Assembly: GCA_005880315.1 (NCBI GenBank)
Contig: VBHB01000169.1
Location: 1-32,442 of the forward strand
Direction of reading: 5' to 3'
Source of the DNA: Chloroflexota bacterium
GTDB taxonomy: Bacteria; Chloroflexota; Dormibacteria; Dormibacterales; Dormibacteraceae
DNA: 32,442 nucleotides
Below the pieces are notes generated by a model. The model had not been told where the DNA came from and did not search any database. It saw nothing but the letters and a program-made list of their open reading frames with translations. Position numbers and translations under genes: made by a program. Below are positions 15,586 to 23,440 of the stretch, piece by piece. The number at the start of each line of letters is the position of its first letter. Within the stretch, counting starts at the first letter, position 1.

Positions 15586-16248
15586 ATGCAGCTGAACGCC
15601 TCCACCCGCGAACTCCTCGGTAAGCGAACCCGGCGCCTTCACCGCCAGGGAAAGCTGGCCGCCGTCGTCTACGGCCACAACGCCACGCCGACCCCGCTGG
15701 TGCTCGACCGGCTCGAGTTCCAGAAGGTGTTCGTGAAGTCGGGACGGACCCACCTGGTCGACCTCCAGGTCGACGGTGAGCGGGCGGCAAAGGTCCTCGT
15801 TCGCGAGATCCAGACCCACCCCCGGCGCCTGGGCCCGATCCACGTCGACTTCTACGCCGTGAACCTCGAGGAGAAGATCACCGTCGAGGTGCCCGTCCAC
15901 CTCACCGGTGAATCGGCGGCGGTAAAACGAGGCGATGGCGACATCCTCCAGCCGATCCACGCGCTGCGTGTCGAGTGCCTGCCCGGGAACATCCCCGAGG
16001 CCTTCGAGGTCGACCTTGGGCCCCTCGAGGAGATCGAGTCTGAGCTCCGCGTGTCAGACATCAGCGTGCCCAAGGGCGTGACCGTTCTCGTCGACCCGGA
16101 AGAGCTGGTGGTCAAGATCGTGCACAAGCGCGAGCTCAAGGTCGAAGAAGAGCTCCCGGCCGCCGAAGCCGTGGTTCCTGCCGAGGGCGAGGCAGCTGCC
16201 GAGGGCGAAGCCCCCGCCGGAGAGGAAACAGCCGAGACCGAGAAGTGA
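15586..16248 (+). CDS. rplY: Large ribosomal subunit protein bL25 (TL5/CTC type)
   Basis: A 220-aa bL25 of the long CTC/TL5 type that binds 5S rRNA. The N-terminal L25 domain runs MQLNASTRELLGKRTRRLHRQGKLAAVVYG to about residue 92; the C-terminal TL5 beta domain follows (ITVEVPVHLTGESAAVKRGDGDILQPIHALRVECLPGNIP, DISVPKGVTVLVDPEELVVKIV). An acidic Ala/Glu-rich tail from about 188 to the end is common in this class. Start, Shine-Dalgarno and promoter are clear. It overlaps the MscS gene by GTGA. Confidence 0.96.
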   Translation: MQLNASTRELLGKRTRRLHRQGKLAAVVYGHNATPTPLVLDRLEFQKVFVKSGRTHLVDLQVDGERAAKVLVREIQTHPRRLGPIHVDFYAVNLEEKITVEVPVHLTGESAAVKRGDGDILQPIHALRVECLPGNIPEAFEVDLGPLEEIESELRVSDISVPKGVTVLVDPEELVVKIVHKRELKVEEELPAAEAVVPAEGEAAAEGEAPAGEETAETEK

Positions 16249-16802
16249 TCCGGGCCGCTGCCAGCGGCTCGAGCCTCAGCCTCCCGGACACCAACACCGT
16301 CGTGTTTGTCGTCGTCGGCGTGCTTGTCTTCCTCGGCTTCGTCATCGCGTCGCGGCTGATCGCGCGCTTTGCTGCGGAACAGCTTCGCAGGCGAAACGTC
16401 CGCTCCGACATGGTCGTTCTCGGGCGGCGCGTGGTGACCTTCCTCGTCATCGTCCTCGGGCTGTTCGCCGCCTTCGGCTTCGCGCTGAAGAACGCGGACG
16501 TGCCGATCCTGGGCATCCTCGTCGCCACCGTCATCGCCGCTTTTGGCGTGCAGGACCTGCTCAAGGACTACGTCTCCGGTTACTACGTGTTGCTCGAGCA
16601 TCACTTCCGAGTGGGCGATCGCATCACGCTGGAAGGCGCCAGATCGGGTACCGTCAAGGAGGTTCGGTTGCGCGTGACGCTGTTGCAGACCGACACCGGC
16701 GACCTGGTTGTGGTGCCGAACTCCGAGCTCTTCGGCAAGGCGGTGACGGTGCATGGTCGCGCCGAGCGAGCCGAGGAGGCTAAGCCAGCGCCCCCAGCGT
16801 GA
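16245..16802 (+). CDS. Small-conductance mechanosensitive channel (MscS family)
   Basis: A compact 185-aa MscS-type channel. Two hydrophobic helices at about 17-40 and 60-85 precede the pore helix VPILGILVATVIAAFGVQDLLKDYVSGYYVLLEHHF, where the Ala/Gly pattern and FGxQxLxxDxxSG are the MscS signature. The beta domain follows (VGDRITLEGARSGTVKEVRLRVTLLQTDTGDLVVVPNSELFG). It lacks most of the C-terminal vestibule domain of E. coli MscS. GTG 16245 overlaps the rplY stop. Its 3' end overlaps the opposing NDPK-like gene by 23 bases. Confidence 0.9.
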   Translation: MIRAAASGSSLSLPDTNTVVFVVVGVLVFLGFVIASRLIARFAAEQLRRRNVRSDMVVLGRRVVTFLVIVLGLFAAFGFALKNADVPILGILVATVIAAFGVQDLLKDYVSGYYVLLEHHFRVGDRITLEGARSGTVKEVRLRVTLLQTDTGDLVVVPNSELFGKAVTVHGRAERAEEAKPAPPA

Positions 16803-17400
16803 TCCGCCACAGGGCCTCGAGCTGGGCGCCCTCGATGTCCGATTCCTCCGCAATGAGCTCGCGCATCATCTGCGAAGCCAGCTCGACATGGATCCCAGCG
16901 TTCACCTGCGTGGCGAGCGAGCGAAGGTGGAATGTGTGGTCGGGCTTGTTCGTGCCGACCTCCAGATTGGCGTCGATCTTGTCGAGCTGAACGAACTTCG
17001 CCCACCGCGCCACCTCGGACGCGCCCGTGTCCACAGCGTCAGACAGGTGCATGCAGTTGATGCCGCCGAAGATTCCGTATCGCTCGCGCAATGAGCCTGG
17101 GCGCGATTGCTGGATGCGCGTTTCGCCGAGGTCGTAACGCATGCGCTCGAGTGCCTCGGCCGACGCGCTGACCCGACCGACAGGCATCGGCAGCGCGGTC
17201 ATGAAATCGACCAGCCAGCCGAAGAACGGCCTGCCCGCGAGGAAGTCGTAATGGCTCTCGATGAGTGATGCCGGCGGCTGGAACCACGTGAGCGATTCGA
17301 CCTTCCAATCACGCTCCGAACAGAGCCAGCCCCAGATGCCGGCGCGCGCGGCGAGGCGATAGGCAGTGTCGGGCTTGAAAATGACGAGAGCGTCGGCCAC
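16780..17400 (-). CDS. Divergent nucleoside diphosphate kinase-like protein with C-terminal extension
   Basis: A 206-aa protein with a nucleoside diphosphate kinase fold, which would transfer the gamma phosphate from NTP to NDP through a phosphohistidine. ALVIFKPD at the N-terminus gives Lys9; HYDFLAGRPFFGWLVDFMTALP, RMRYDLGET and PGSLRERYGIFGGINCMHLSD follow. Residues matching the classic active site are all present: Tyr51, Arg88, Thr94, Arg105, Asn115, His118 and Glu129. The usual HGSD is HLSD, identity to ordinary Ndk looks low, and residues 140-206 are an extra helical region not found in Ndk. GTG 17400 has a -10 TAACCT 6 nt upstream, suggesting a leaderless transcript. Kinase activity is likely but not proven. 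Confidence 0.78.
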   Translation of the reverse strand: MADALVIFKPDTAYRLAARAGIWGWLCSERDWKVESLTWFQPPASLIESHYDFLAGRPFFGWLVDFMTALPMPVGRVSASAEALERMRYDLGETRIQQSRPGSLRERYGIFGGINCMHLSDAVDTGASEVARWAKFVQLDKIDANLEVGTNKPDHTFHLRSLATQVNAGIHVELASQMMRELIAEESDIEGAQLEALWRITLGALA

Positions 17401-17406
17401 GGGCTC

Positions 17407-17412
17407 AGGTTA
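17407..17412 (-). promoter_or_regulatory. -10 element TAACCT of the leaderless NDPK-like gene
   Basis: On the minus strand TAACCT ends 6 nt before GTG 17400, so transcription would start at the start codon. It lies in the 45-bp gap after the lipoprotein gene. No Shine-Dalgarno is present. Confidence 0.45.
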
Positions 17413-17445
17413 TTCGAGTGCGGTCTGTACGCGCCCGGCGTGCCG

Positions 17446-18588
17446 TTACACGCAGGGAGACTGGCCGGCCGGAAGCATTGGCAGAAATGTGCTGACGACG
17501 ACAGTGGCTCCGACGAGCTTGCCCACGGTCATCAGTTGATATGCGTCTTCCGGCACATCGAACGCAACTTTGCCGGACATCGTGTCTCCCTGACTGAGGA
17601 TCCGCGTTGGCAGGAGGCCAGTGGTCCCGACATCGACAGGTAGCGCGCCATTGACACCATCGCCGTATAGCCGCCAGTCGTCAGGTGCTATCGAGATCCC
17701 GCCCGGCCCAGAGTCGACGTACGTGAGCGTGATCAACACAAATTTGCGCCCAGGCATCGGACGTCGCGCTGCCGTGCCCGAACAATCGAATGTCACATCG
17801 CCGACGGTAACCGTCCCGGCAGGCAGTAGAACCGGCGTGCCCGGCCCAACGATCCCGCGGTTTGTAAGGCCGGGCGCCGTGACAACGACTCCGGAGTTGA
17901 ACTGTCGATAGAGGGCATTGATGTAGTAGGTCGACCCCTTCGCATTGAGCCACGGGATCGTGTAGCGGAGAGGGTAACCATCACTTTCTCTCAGCCACAC
18001 CTTGAACTGCCGACCGAAGGGTGCATTTGCCTGCAGCACCCACGTGGCCGACCCGTTTACCGAAGCCTCGCCAAGAACCCTCGGGTTGGTGGCACTCTGC
18101 CAGGCCGTTGGATTGATGCTGGCGAAAAGGTTGTAGTAGGGGTCTGCCGCGTCGATCACCTGCCAGGCATTGAAAGTGTTGGCGCGCACGTAGAAAGTGC
18201 TCCCGATCGATACAAAGTCACCTCGGCCGTCGATGTCCGGCTGTGACCCGCTCATTACGTCGTCCCAAGGTTGCAGCTCGAGTGCAGCGGGCTGGGTTGT
18301 CAACTTCCCGTCGAGGTGATAGATCTGTGCGCCGATCTGGCCCTGCGCCCGGGGCGTCATTTCGGTTCCAACGATCTGGAACGTCGCTGAGTGCATCGAA
18401 GACGCTCGAGCCAATGCACGGGCGGGTGATGGCGCATGCGGCGCCGGATGAACCGCAGGTTCAGGCAGCGGTTGCGCAAATTCCGATGGATTCAAATCGC
18501 CGAAAGCCGCAGGTTGCCGGGCGTCCGCTCCGCACGCGCCAACCAGCGCTGTGGTTAGAGCCGCGACGATGACAAGCCTCGCCGGCAT
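17446..18588 (-). CDS. Lipoprotein with LppX/LprG-like and DUF4352-like domains
   Basis: A secreted lipoprotein of 380 aa from ATG 18588 (394 from GTG 18630). The signal MPARLVIVAALTTALVGACGAD ends in a lipobox LVGAC, so the mature protein would be anchored outside by its cysteine. A Pro/Ala linker follows, then a region with the LppX/LprG-type pattern (MHSATFQIVGTEM, IYHLDGKL, GDFVSIGSTFYVRA, YPLRYTIPW). The last 130 residues look like a DUF4352 Ig-like domain (KFVLITLTYVDSGPGGISIAPDDWRLYGDG, SGKVAFDVPEDAY). LprG relatives move lipids or glycolipids to the outer envelope; this role is inference. It follows rarA on the same strand. Confidence 0.78.
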   Translation of the reverse strand: MPARLVIVAALTTALVGACGADARQPAAFGDLNPSEFAQPLPEPAVHPAPHAPSPARALARASSMHSATFQIVGTEMTPRAQGQIGAQIYHLDGKLTTQPAALELQPWDDVMSGSQPDIDGRGDFVSIGSTFYVRANTFNAWQVIDAADPYYNLFASINPTAWQSATNPRVLGEASVNGSATWVLQANAPFGRQFKVWLRESDGYPLRYTIPWLNAKGSTYYINALYRQFNSGVVVTAPGLTNRGIVGPGTPVLLPAGTVTVGDVTFDCSGTAARRPMPGRKFVLITLTYVDSGPGGISIAPDDWRLYGDGVNGALPVDVGTTGLLPTRILSQGDTMSGKVAFDVPEDAYQLMTVGKLVGATVVVSTFLPMLPAGQSPCV

Positions 18589-18648
18589 CGACCGGTACAA
18601 CGGCTGTCGGGTCCCCAGCTTGTGAAACACCTCGCCTGCCCGCAGTCT

Positions 18649-19890
<1,242 letters not shown>

Positions 19891-19914
19891 AACTGAGATT
19901 CTGGACCCTGTCTG

Positions 19915-19920
19915 TAGAAT
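19915..19920 (+). promoter_or_regulatory. -10 element TAGAAT of the leaderless zinc-ribbon gene
   Basis: TAGAAT ends exactly 7 nt before GTG 19928. It contains the upstream in-frame ATG 19919, so that ATG lies within the promoter and is unlikely to be translated. This fixes GTG 19928 as the probable start. No -35 is clear. Confidence 0.5.
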
Positions 19921-19927
19921 GCCCGCC

Positions 19928-20575
19928 GTGGGCGCCTGCTGGTATTGCAACTCAGAGCTGCCCGATGGGGCCCAGTACTGCCCGACCTGCGGCCACAGCC
20001 AGTCCGACCGCACTTCGAGCCCTCTGTTCGGGGTGGTCGACCCCGTGACCGGGATCTGGAACTCCAAGTTCATCAACGCCTTGATCGGCCAGGAGGCCAA
20101 CCGGGCTGTTCGGTACCACCGCCCGCTGTCGGTCCTCGTGATGGAGCTCGACCACGCCGAACACGTCCATAAGGAGCTCGGGCACATCCAGCTGGAAGGG
20201 CTGCTGCGGGAGATCTCTGAGCGCCTCGGCCGCGCCATCCGCGACACCGACACCGTCGCGTTCCTCGACGCCGAGGGGCCCCCGCACTTCGCCATCGTGC
20301 TGCCGGAGACCGATGAACAGGGGGCTACGCTCGCCGCGGACAAGATTCGGCGCGCCATCGCCTCCTACGACTTCGCTACCAGCGGCGACTGGAAGCGGAT
20401 CACGGTGAGTTGCGGCGCGGCCACCATCGACGTGGTCCGGCCGTCCGGCGATGAGCCGGGCCTCATGAATCGCCGCGAGTACACCGGCAACCTTCTTCGT
20501 GAGGCGTACCACGCCCTCGAATCCGGCCGTTCGGCCGGCACCAATCGCACCTCGGTCGGCGCCTTCCGTTCGTAG
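19928..20575 (+). CDS. Zinc-ribbon protein with degenerate GGDEF domain
   Basis: A 215-aa protein. Residues 4-21 form a zinc ribbon (CWYC...CPTC: Cys4, Cys7, Cys18, Cys21). Residues about 38-165 resemble a diguanylate cyclase GGDEF domain: DPVTGIWNSKFINALIGQEANRAVRYHRPLSVLVMELD, LLREISERLGRAIRDTDTVAFL, FAIVLPETDEQGATLAADKIRRAI and ITVSCGAA. Where active enzymes have GG(D/E)EF before F-A-I-V-L-P this protein has EGPPHF, so cyclic-di-GMP synthesis is unlikely; it may bind nucleotide or act as a scaffold. It sits divergent to rarA and 34 bases before the phosphatase gene. Confidence 0.8.
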   Translation: MGACWYCNSELPDGAQYCPTCGHSQSDRTSSPLFGVVDPVTGIWNSKFINALIGQEANRAVRYHRPLSVLVMELDHAEHVHKELGHIQLEGLLREISERLGRAIRDTDTVAFLDAEGPPHFAIVLPETDEQGATLAADKIRRAIASYDFATSGDWKRITVSCGAATIDVVRPSGDEPGLMNRREYTGNLLREAYHALESGRSAGTNRTSVGAFRS

Positions 20576-20593
20576 CGGTTGATCGTGGTTGCG

Positions 20594-20599
20594 TAGGAT
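20594..20599 (+). promoter_or_regulatory. -10 element TAGGAT before the histidine phosphatase gene
   Basis: TAGGAT ends 10 nt before TTG 20610, giving a 3-4 nt leader at most. It overlaps the first codons of the longer reading from TTG 20589, which would therefore lie upstream of the transcription start. Confidence 0.42.
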
Positions 20600-20609
20600 C
20601 GAATTCACT

Positions 20610-21245
20610 TTGGCGTCCACGCGCGTCTACCTGATCCGCCACGCCGATGTCGAGAACCCCCGACGGCTCCTCTACGGGCACCTCGACGGGTTTCAGCTGA
20701 GTGCGCTCGGCCGCGCCCAGGCCGCCGCGGTCGGTGACTCGCTGCGCGACAAGAACGTGGGCCGAATCGTCCACAGCCCGCTGGCCCGCGCGGTGGAGAC
20801 GGCCGCGATCATCAACTCCAGGCTCGAGCCCCCGGCGATTCTCGAAGCGGATCCAGAGCTGCGCGAGGCCGAGTTCAGCCGCTACCTGCAGGGGCTGCCT
20901 TACTGGCAGATCCCGGTGAGGCGGCCCCTGTGGTTCGTGCACAAGACCAGGCGCGGCCTGGTGCCTGGGGACGAGTCGGTCGAGCAGATGGGCGACCGCA
21001 TCCTCGGCGTCGTCCGGCGGATCGTGCGCGAGCATCCGGGCGACACCATGGCCGTCGTCAGCCACGCCGACCCTCTTCAGGCGGTGTGGGTCGTGCTCGA
21101 CGGCCGCCCGCACAACGAGCGCGAGATGTATCGGAAGTCCATCGACAAGGCGGGCATGCTCGTCCTCGACCTCGAGGGCGAGAAGGCCGTGCGATGGGAG
21201 TACGTTCCGCCCCCCCAAGTGGAAAAGCCGGCCGGGGTGGCGTGA
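20610..21245 (+). CDS. Histidine phosphatase family protein
   Basis: A 211-aa member of the histidine phosphatase (phosphoglycerate mutase-like) superfamily. YLIRHADVENP gives the RH motif with nucleophile His11, SPLARAVETA the second arginine region, and VVSHADPLQAV the second catalytic histidine. The class includes phosphoglycerate mutases, alpha-ribazole and sugar phosphatases; the substrate is not decided here. Start TTG 20610 is chosen from the promoter position. The stop overlaps the GH1 gene as GTGA, so the phosphatase and glycosidase may act together on sugar phosphates, although this is inference from arrangement only. Confidence 0.85.
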   Translation: MASTRVYLIRHADVENPRRLLYGHLDGFQLSALGRAQAAAVGDSLRDKNVGRIVHSPLARAVETAAIINSRLEPPAILEADPELREAEFSRYLQGLPYWQIPVRRPLWFVHKTRRGLVPGDESVEQMGDRILGVVRRIVREHPGDTMAVVSHADPLQAVWVVLDGRPHNEREMYRKSIDKAGMLVLDLEGEKAVRWEYVPPPQVEKPAGVA

Positions 21246-22486
21246 GCGAACAGAAGGTGGCGGGGCGCTTTCCCCCCGCCTTTCTGTGGGGGACCGCCAG
21301 CGCCGCCCACCAGGTCGAAGGCGACAACCGCAACAGCGACTGGTGGGAGTTCGAGCAGCAGCCCGGCCGAATCGCCGGCGGGGACACCTCAGCGGTCGCG
21401 AACGACCACTATCACCGCTACCGCGAGGATTTCGCGCTCCTGCGCGAGCTGAACCAGAACGCCCACCGGCTCTCGATCGAGTGGTCTCGCATCGAGCCAT
21501 CGCAGGGCGAATTCGACGCGCGTCAGATTCGCCACTACCGCGACGTCCTGGGCGAGCTGCGCGAGCAGGGCATCGAGCCGATGGTCACGCTTCACCACTT
21601 TTCGAGCCCGATCTGGTTCGTCGACAAAGGCGGATGGGCGGCGAAGGATGCGCCACACGCGTTTCTGCCTTTCGTGCATCGCGTCATCGATCAGCTCGGC
21701 GACCTCGTCAGGCTGTGGTGCACCATCAACGAGCCCAGCATCTACGGCGCCAACGGCTGGGTGACCGGCGAATTTCCACCTGGCCGCAAGGGCGACCTCA
21801 TCGCGCTGTACAGCGTCACGAGCAACATGCGCAAGGCACACGAGCTCGCATACACCGCCATCAAGCGCAGGTGGCCCGATGCGATGGTCGGCGTCTCACA
21901 TCACAAGCTGCTCTTCATCCCCGCAACAGAGAGGCGGCGCGACCGCTGGGCCGCGCAGGCGTCGCAGATGGCGCTGGATCGCTGGCCAGTCGCACCAGGA
22001 CGGCTGGCCCGGATCGTGGAGGCCACATGCGACTACGTCGGCATCGCGCACTACTGGGGACAGATGTGCGCGTTCGATCCTCGGCGGCCTCAAGACCAGT
22101 TCATCAGGCGCTTCAACGTTCCGGGCCGTCGGGTCACCGACATGGGACTCAGCGCAGACCCGACGTGGATCCGCACGGTCCTGAACGAGCTGCGCCCACT
22201 GGGCAAACCGGTGTACATCACAGAGAACGGGCTCGCAACCGATGACGATGAATGGCGCTCGCGTCACCTTACCGAAACGCTTCAAAACGTGCTTCTTGCG
22301 ATCGGTGATGGAGTCGACGTCCGCGGCTACTTCCACTGGACGAACACGGACAATTTCGAGTGGGCGCGCGGGTATGGCACGCATTTCGGGCTGATGGCGG
22401 TGGATCGCAAGACGCTGGAGCGGACGATCAAGCCCAGCGGCTACCTGTACGGACGGATCGCGGCCGCGAGCTCGCTCCCGGACTGA
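21242..22486 (+). CDS. Glycoside hydrolase family 1 (beta-glucosidase-like)
   Basis: A 414-aa GH1 enzyme, a retaining beta-glycosidase with a (beta/alpha)8 barrel. FPPAFLWGTASAAHQVEGDNRNSDWWEFE is the GH1 N-terminal signature; HRLSIEWSRIEP and MVTLHHFSSPIWF follow. The acid/base is Glu164 in CTINEPS and the nucleophile Glu328 in YITENG; WTNTDNFEWARGYGTHFGLMAVD ends the barrel. No signal peptide, so intracellular. Slightly shorter than many GH1 enzymes (about 440-460). The sugar is not identified: glucosides, galactosides and others are all possible. Confidence 0.94.
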   Translation: MSEQKVAGRFPPAFLWGTASAAHQVEGDNRNSDWWEFEQQPGRIAGGDTSAVANDHYHRYREDFALLRELNQNAHRLSIEWSRIEPSQGEFDARQIRHYRDVLGELREQGIEPMVTLHHFSSPIWFVDKGGWAAKDAPHAFLPFVHRVIDQLGDLVRLWCTINEPSIYGANGWVTGEFPPGRKGDLIALYSVTSNMRKAHELAYTAIKRRWPDAMVGVSHHKLLFIPATERRRDRWAAQASQMALDRWPVAPGRLARIVEATCDYVGIAHYWGQMCAFDPRRPQDQFIRRFNVPGRRVTDMGLSADPTWIRTVLNELRPLGKPVYITENGLATDDDEWRSRHLTETLQNVLLAIGDGVDVRGYFHWTNTDNFEWARGYGTHFGLMAVDRKTLERTIKPSGYLYGRIAAASSLPD

Positions 22487-22533
22487 CCAGGCCGCGCGGC
22501 GAAAGTGTGCGCAGCCCGTGTTTCCTGCTGAAC

Positions 22534-22539
22534 TAGACT
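22534..22539 (+). promoter_or_regulatory. -10 element TAGACT before the ccm operon
   Basis: TAGACT ends 8 nt before TTG 22548, so the operon message would begin at or next to the first start codon. The 61-bp gap after the GH1 gene holds no other clear signal. The upstream in-frame GTG 22518 would lie before the promoter. Confidence 0.45.
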
Positions 22540-22547
22540 CAGCGACG

Positions 22548-23063
22548 TTGAACCTCAGGTCCGGCTTGATCTCGGCCGGCGCGATCGTCCTGGGCACCGT
22601 CCTGATGGTCTCGCTGGCATGGGGCCTACAGCACGCGGCGATGTCGAGCCCGCATCTGCTCGGCCGCACCGCCCCCGACCTCGCCATCCAGCAGCTCGAT
22701 GGGCACAAGGTGGGGGTCCACGACCTGCGTGGCAAGCCGGTGGTCATCAACTTCTGGGCGTCGTGGTGCGGCCCCTGCGCGCAAGAGCTGCCCTTCCTCA
22801 CAGACGCCTCCACTGCGCATCCCAACATCGCCTTCGTTGGCGCTGACATGCAGGACACTGCGAGCGGAGAGCTTGCCTTCGAGCAGGCGCATCCGCATCC
22901 ATATGCAGTGGGGCCGATCGTGACCGGCAGCTACCGGGCATATGGAGTCGTCGGGCCGCCGGTGACGATCTTCATCGATGCCAACGGCGTCGTGGCCGCG
23001 TCCTTCGCCGGGCCGCTTGACCGGACCACCCTGAATCACTACCTGAGCCTCATCGCGCCGTGA
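22548..23063 (+). CDS. TlpA/CcmG-type thiol-disulfide oxidoreductase
   Basis: A 171-aa membrane-anchored thioredoxin-like protein facing outside. One helix at about 5-27 (LISAGAIVLGTVLMVSLAWGLQ) leads to the AhpC/TSA-redoxin domain: GRTAPDLAIQQLDG, VVINFWASWCGPCAQELPFL with the redox pair Cys74-Cys77, and the cis-Pro loop VVGPPVTIFIDANG. In System I cytochrome c maturation CcmG/DsbE reduces the apocytochrome CxxCH thiols. Its place as first gene before ccmE, with a GTGA overlap, supports that role. Confidence 0.9.
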   Translation: MNLRSGLISAGAIVLGTVLMVSLAWGLQHAAMSSPHLLGRTAPDLAIQQLDGHKVGVHDLRGKPVVINFWASWCGPCAQELPFLTDASTAHPNIAFVGADMQDTASGELAFEQAHPHPYAVGPIVTGSYRAYGVVGPPVTIFIDANGVVAASFAGPLDRTTLNHYLSLIAP

Positions 23064-23440
23064 TCCGCTGGGCGGTGGTCACGGTCGTCGTCGCAGCCTG
23101 CGTGGGCTATCTCGTCTACTCGGCATCAGGCGGATCGGCGGAGTACTACCTCACTGTGTCGGAGTTGCGCTCGCACCAACCGGCGAGTGGTGACGTGCGC
23201 GTGGCGGGGGTGGTCCAGAACGACATCCAACGCAGCGACGGCGGCCTGCACGTCCGCTTCACCGAGAAGGACGGGACCGCCACCGTGCCCGTCGATTACA
23301 CGGGCACGCTGCCGGATATCTTCAAGCCGGGCATCACCGTGGTCGCGGAGGGGCGGCTTGGCACCGACGGGATCTTCCATGCGCGGGTGGTGCTGGCGAA
23401 ATGCCCGTCGCGCTTCTCGACGACTTCATACACGTCGTGA
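23060..23440 (+). CDS. ccmE: Cytochrome c maturation protein CcmE, cysteine-type variant
   Basis: A 126-aa heme chaperone. One helix (residues 4-20) precedes an OB-fold (VAGVVQNDIQR, LHVRFTEKDGTATVPVDYTGTLPDIFKPGITVVAEGRLG, HARVVLAKC). Ordinary CcmE binds heme covalently through a histidine in LAKHDExY. Here the site is LAKCPSRF (Cys115, Phe119), the pattern of the CxxxY class known from some sulfate reducers and archaea, but with Phe in the Tyr position; a Tyr occurs later at 124. The C-terminal 14 residues are encoded in DNA that also encodes residues of the longer ccmF reading. Heme attachment through Cys115 is inference. Confidence 0.88.
   Translation: MIRWAVVTVVVAACVGYLVYSASGGSAEYYLTVSELRSHQPASGDVRVAGVVQNDIQRSDGGLHVRFTEKDGTATVPVDYTGTLPDIFKPGITVVAEGRLGTDGIFHARVVLAKCPSRFSTTSYTS

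Noticed and set aside
21261-21290. GC-rich hairpin at the GH1 5' end
   Set aside because: It encodes the conserved GH1 start GRFPPAFLWG and does not match the double-hairpin repeat.
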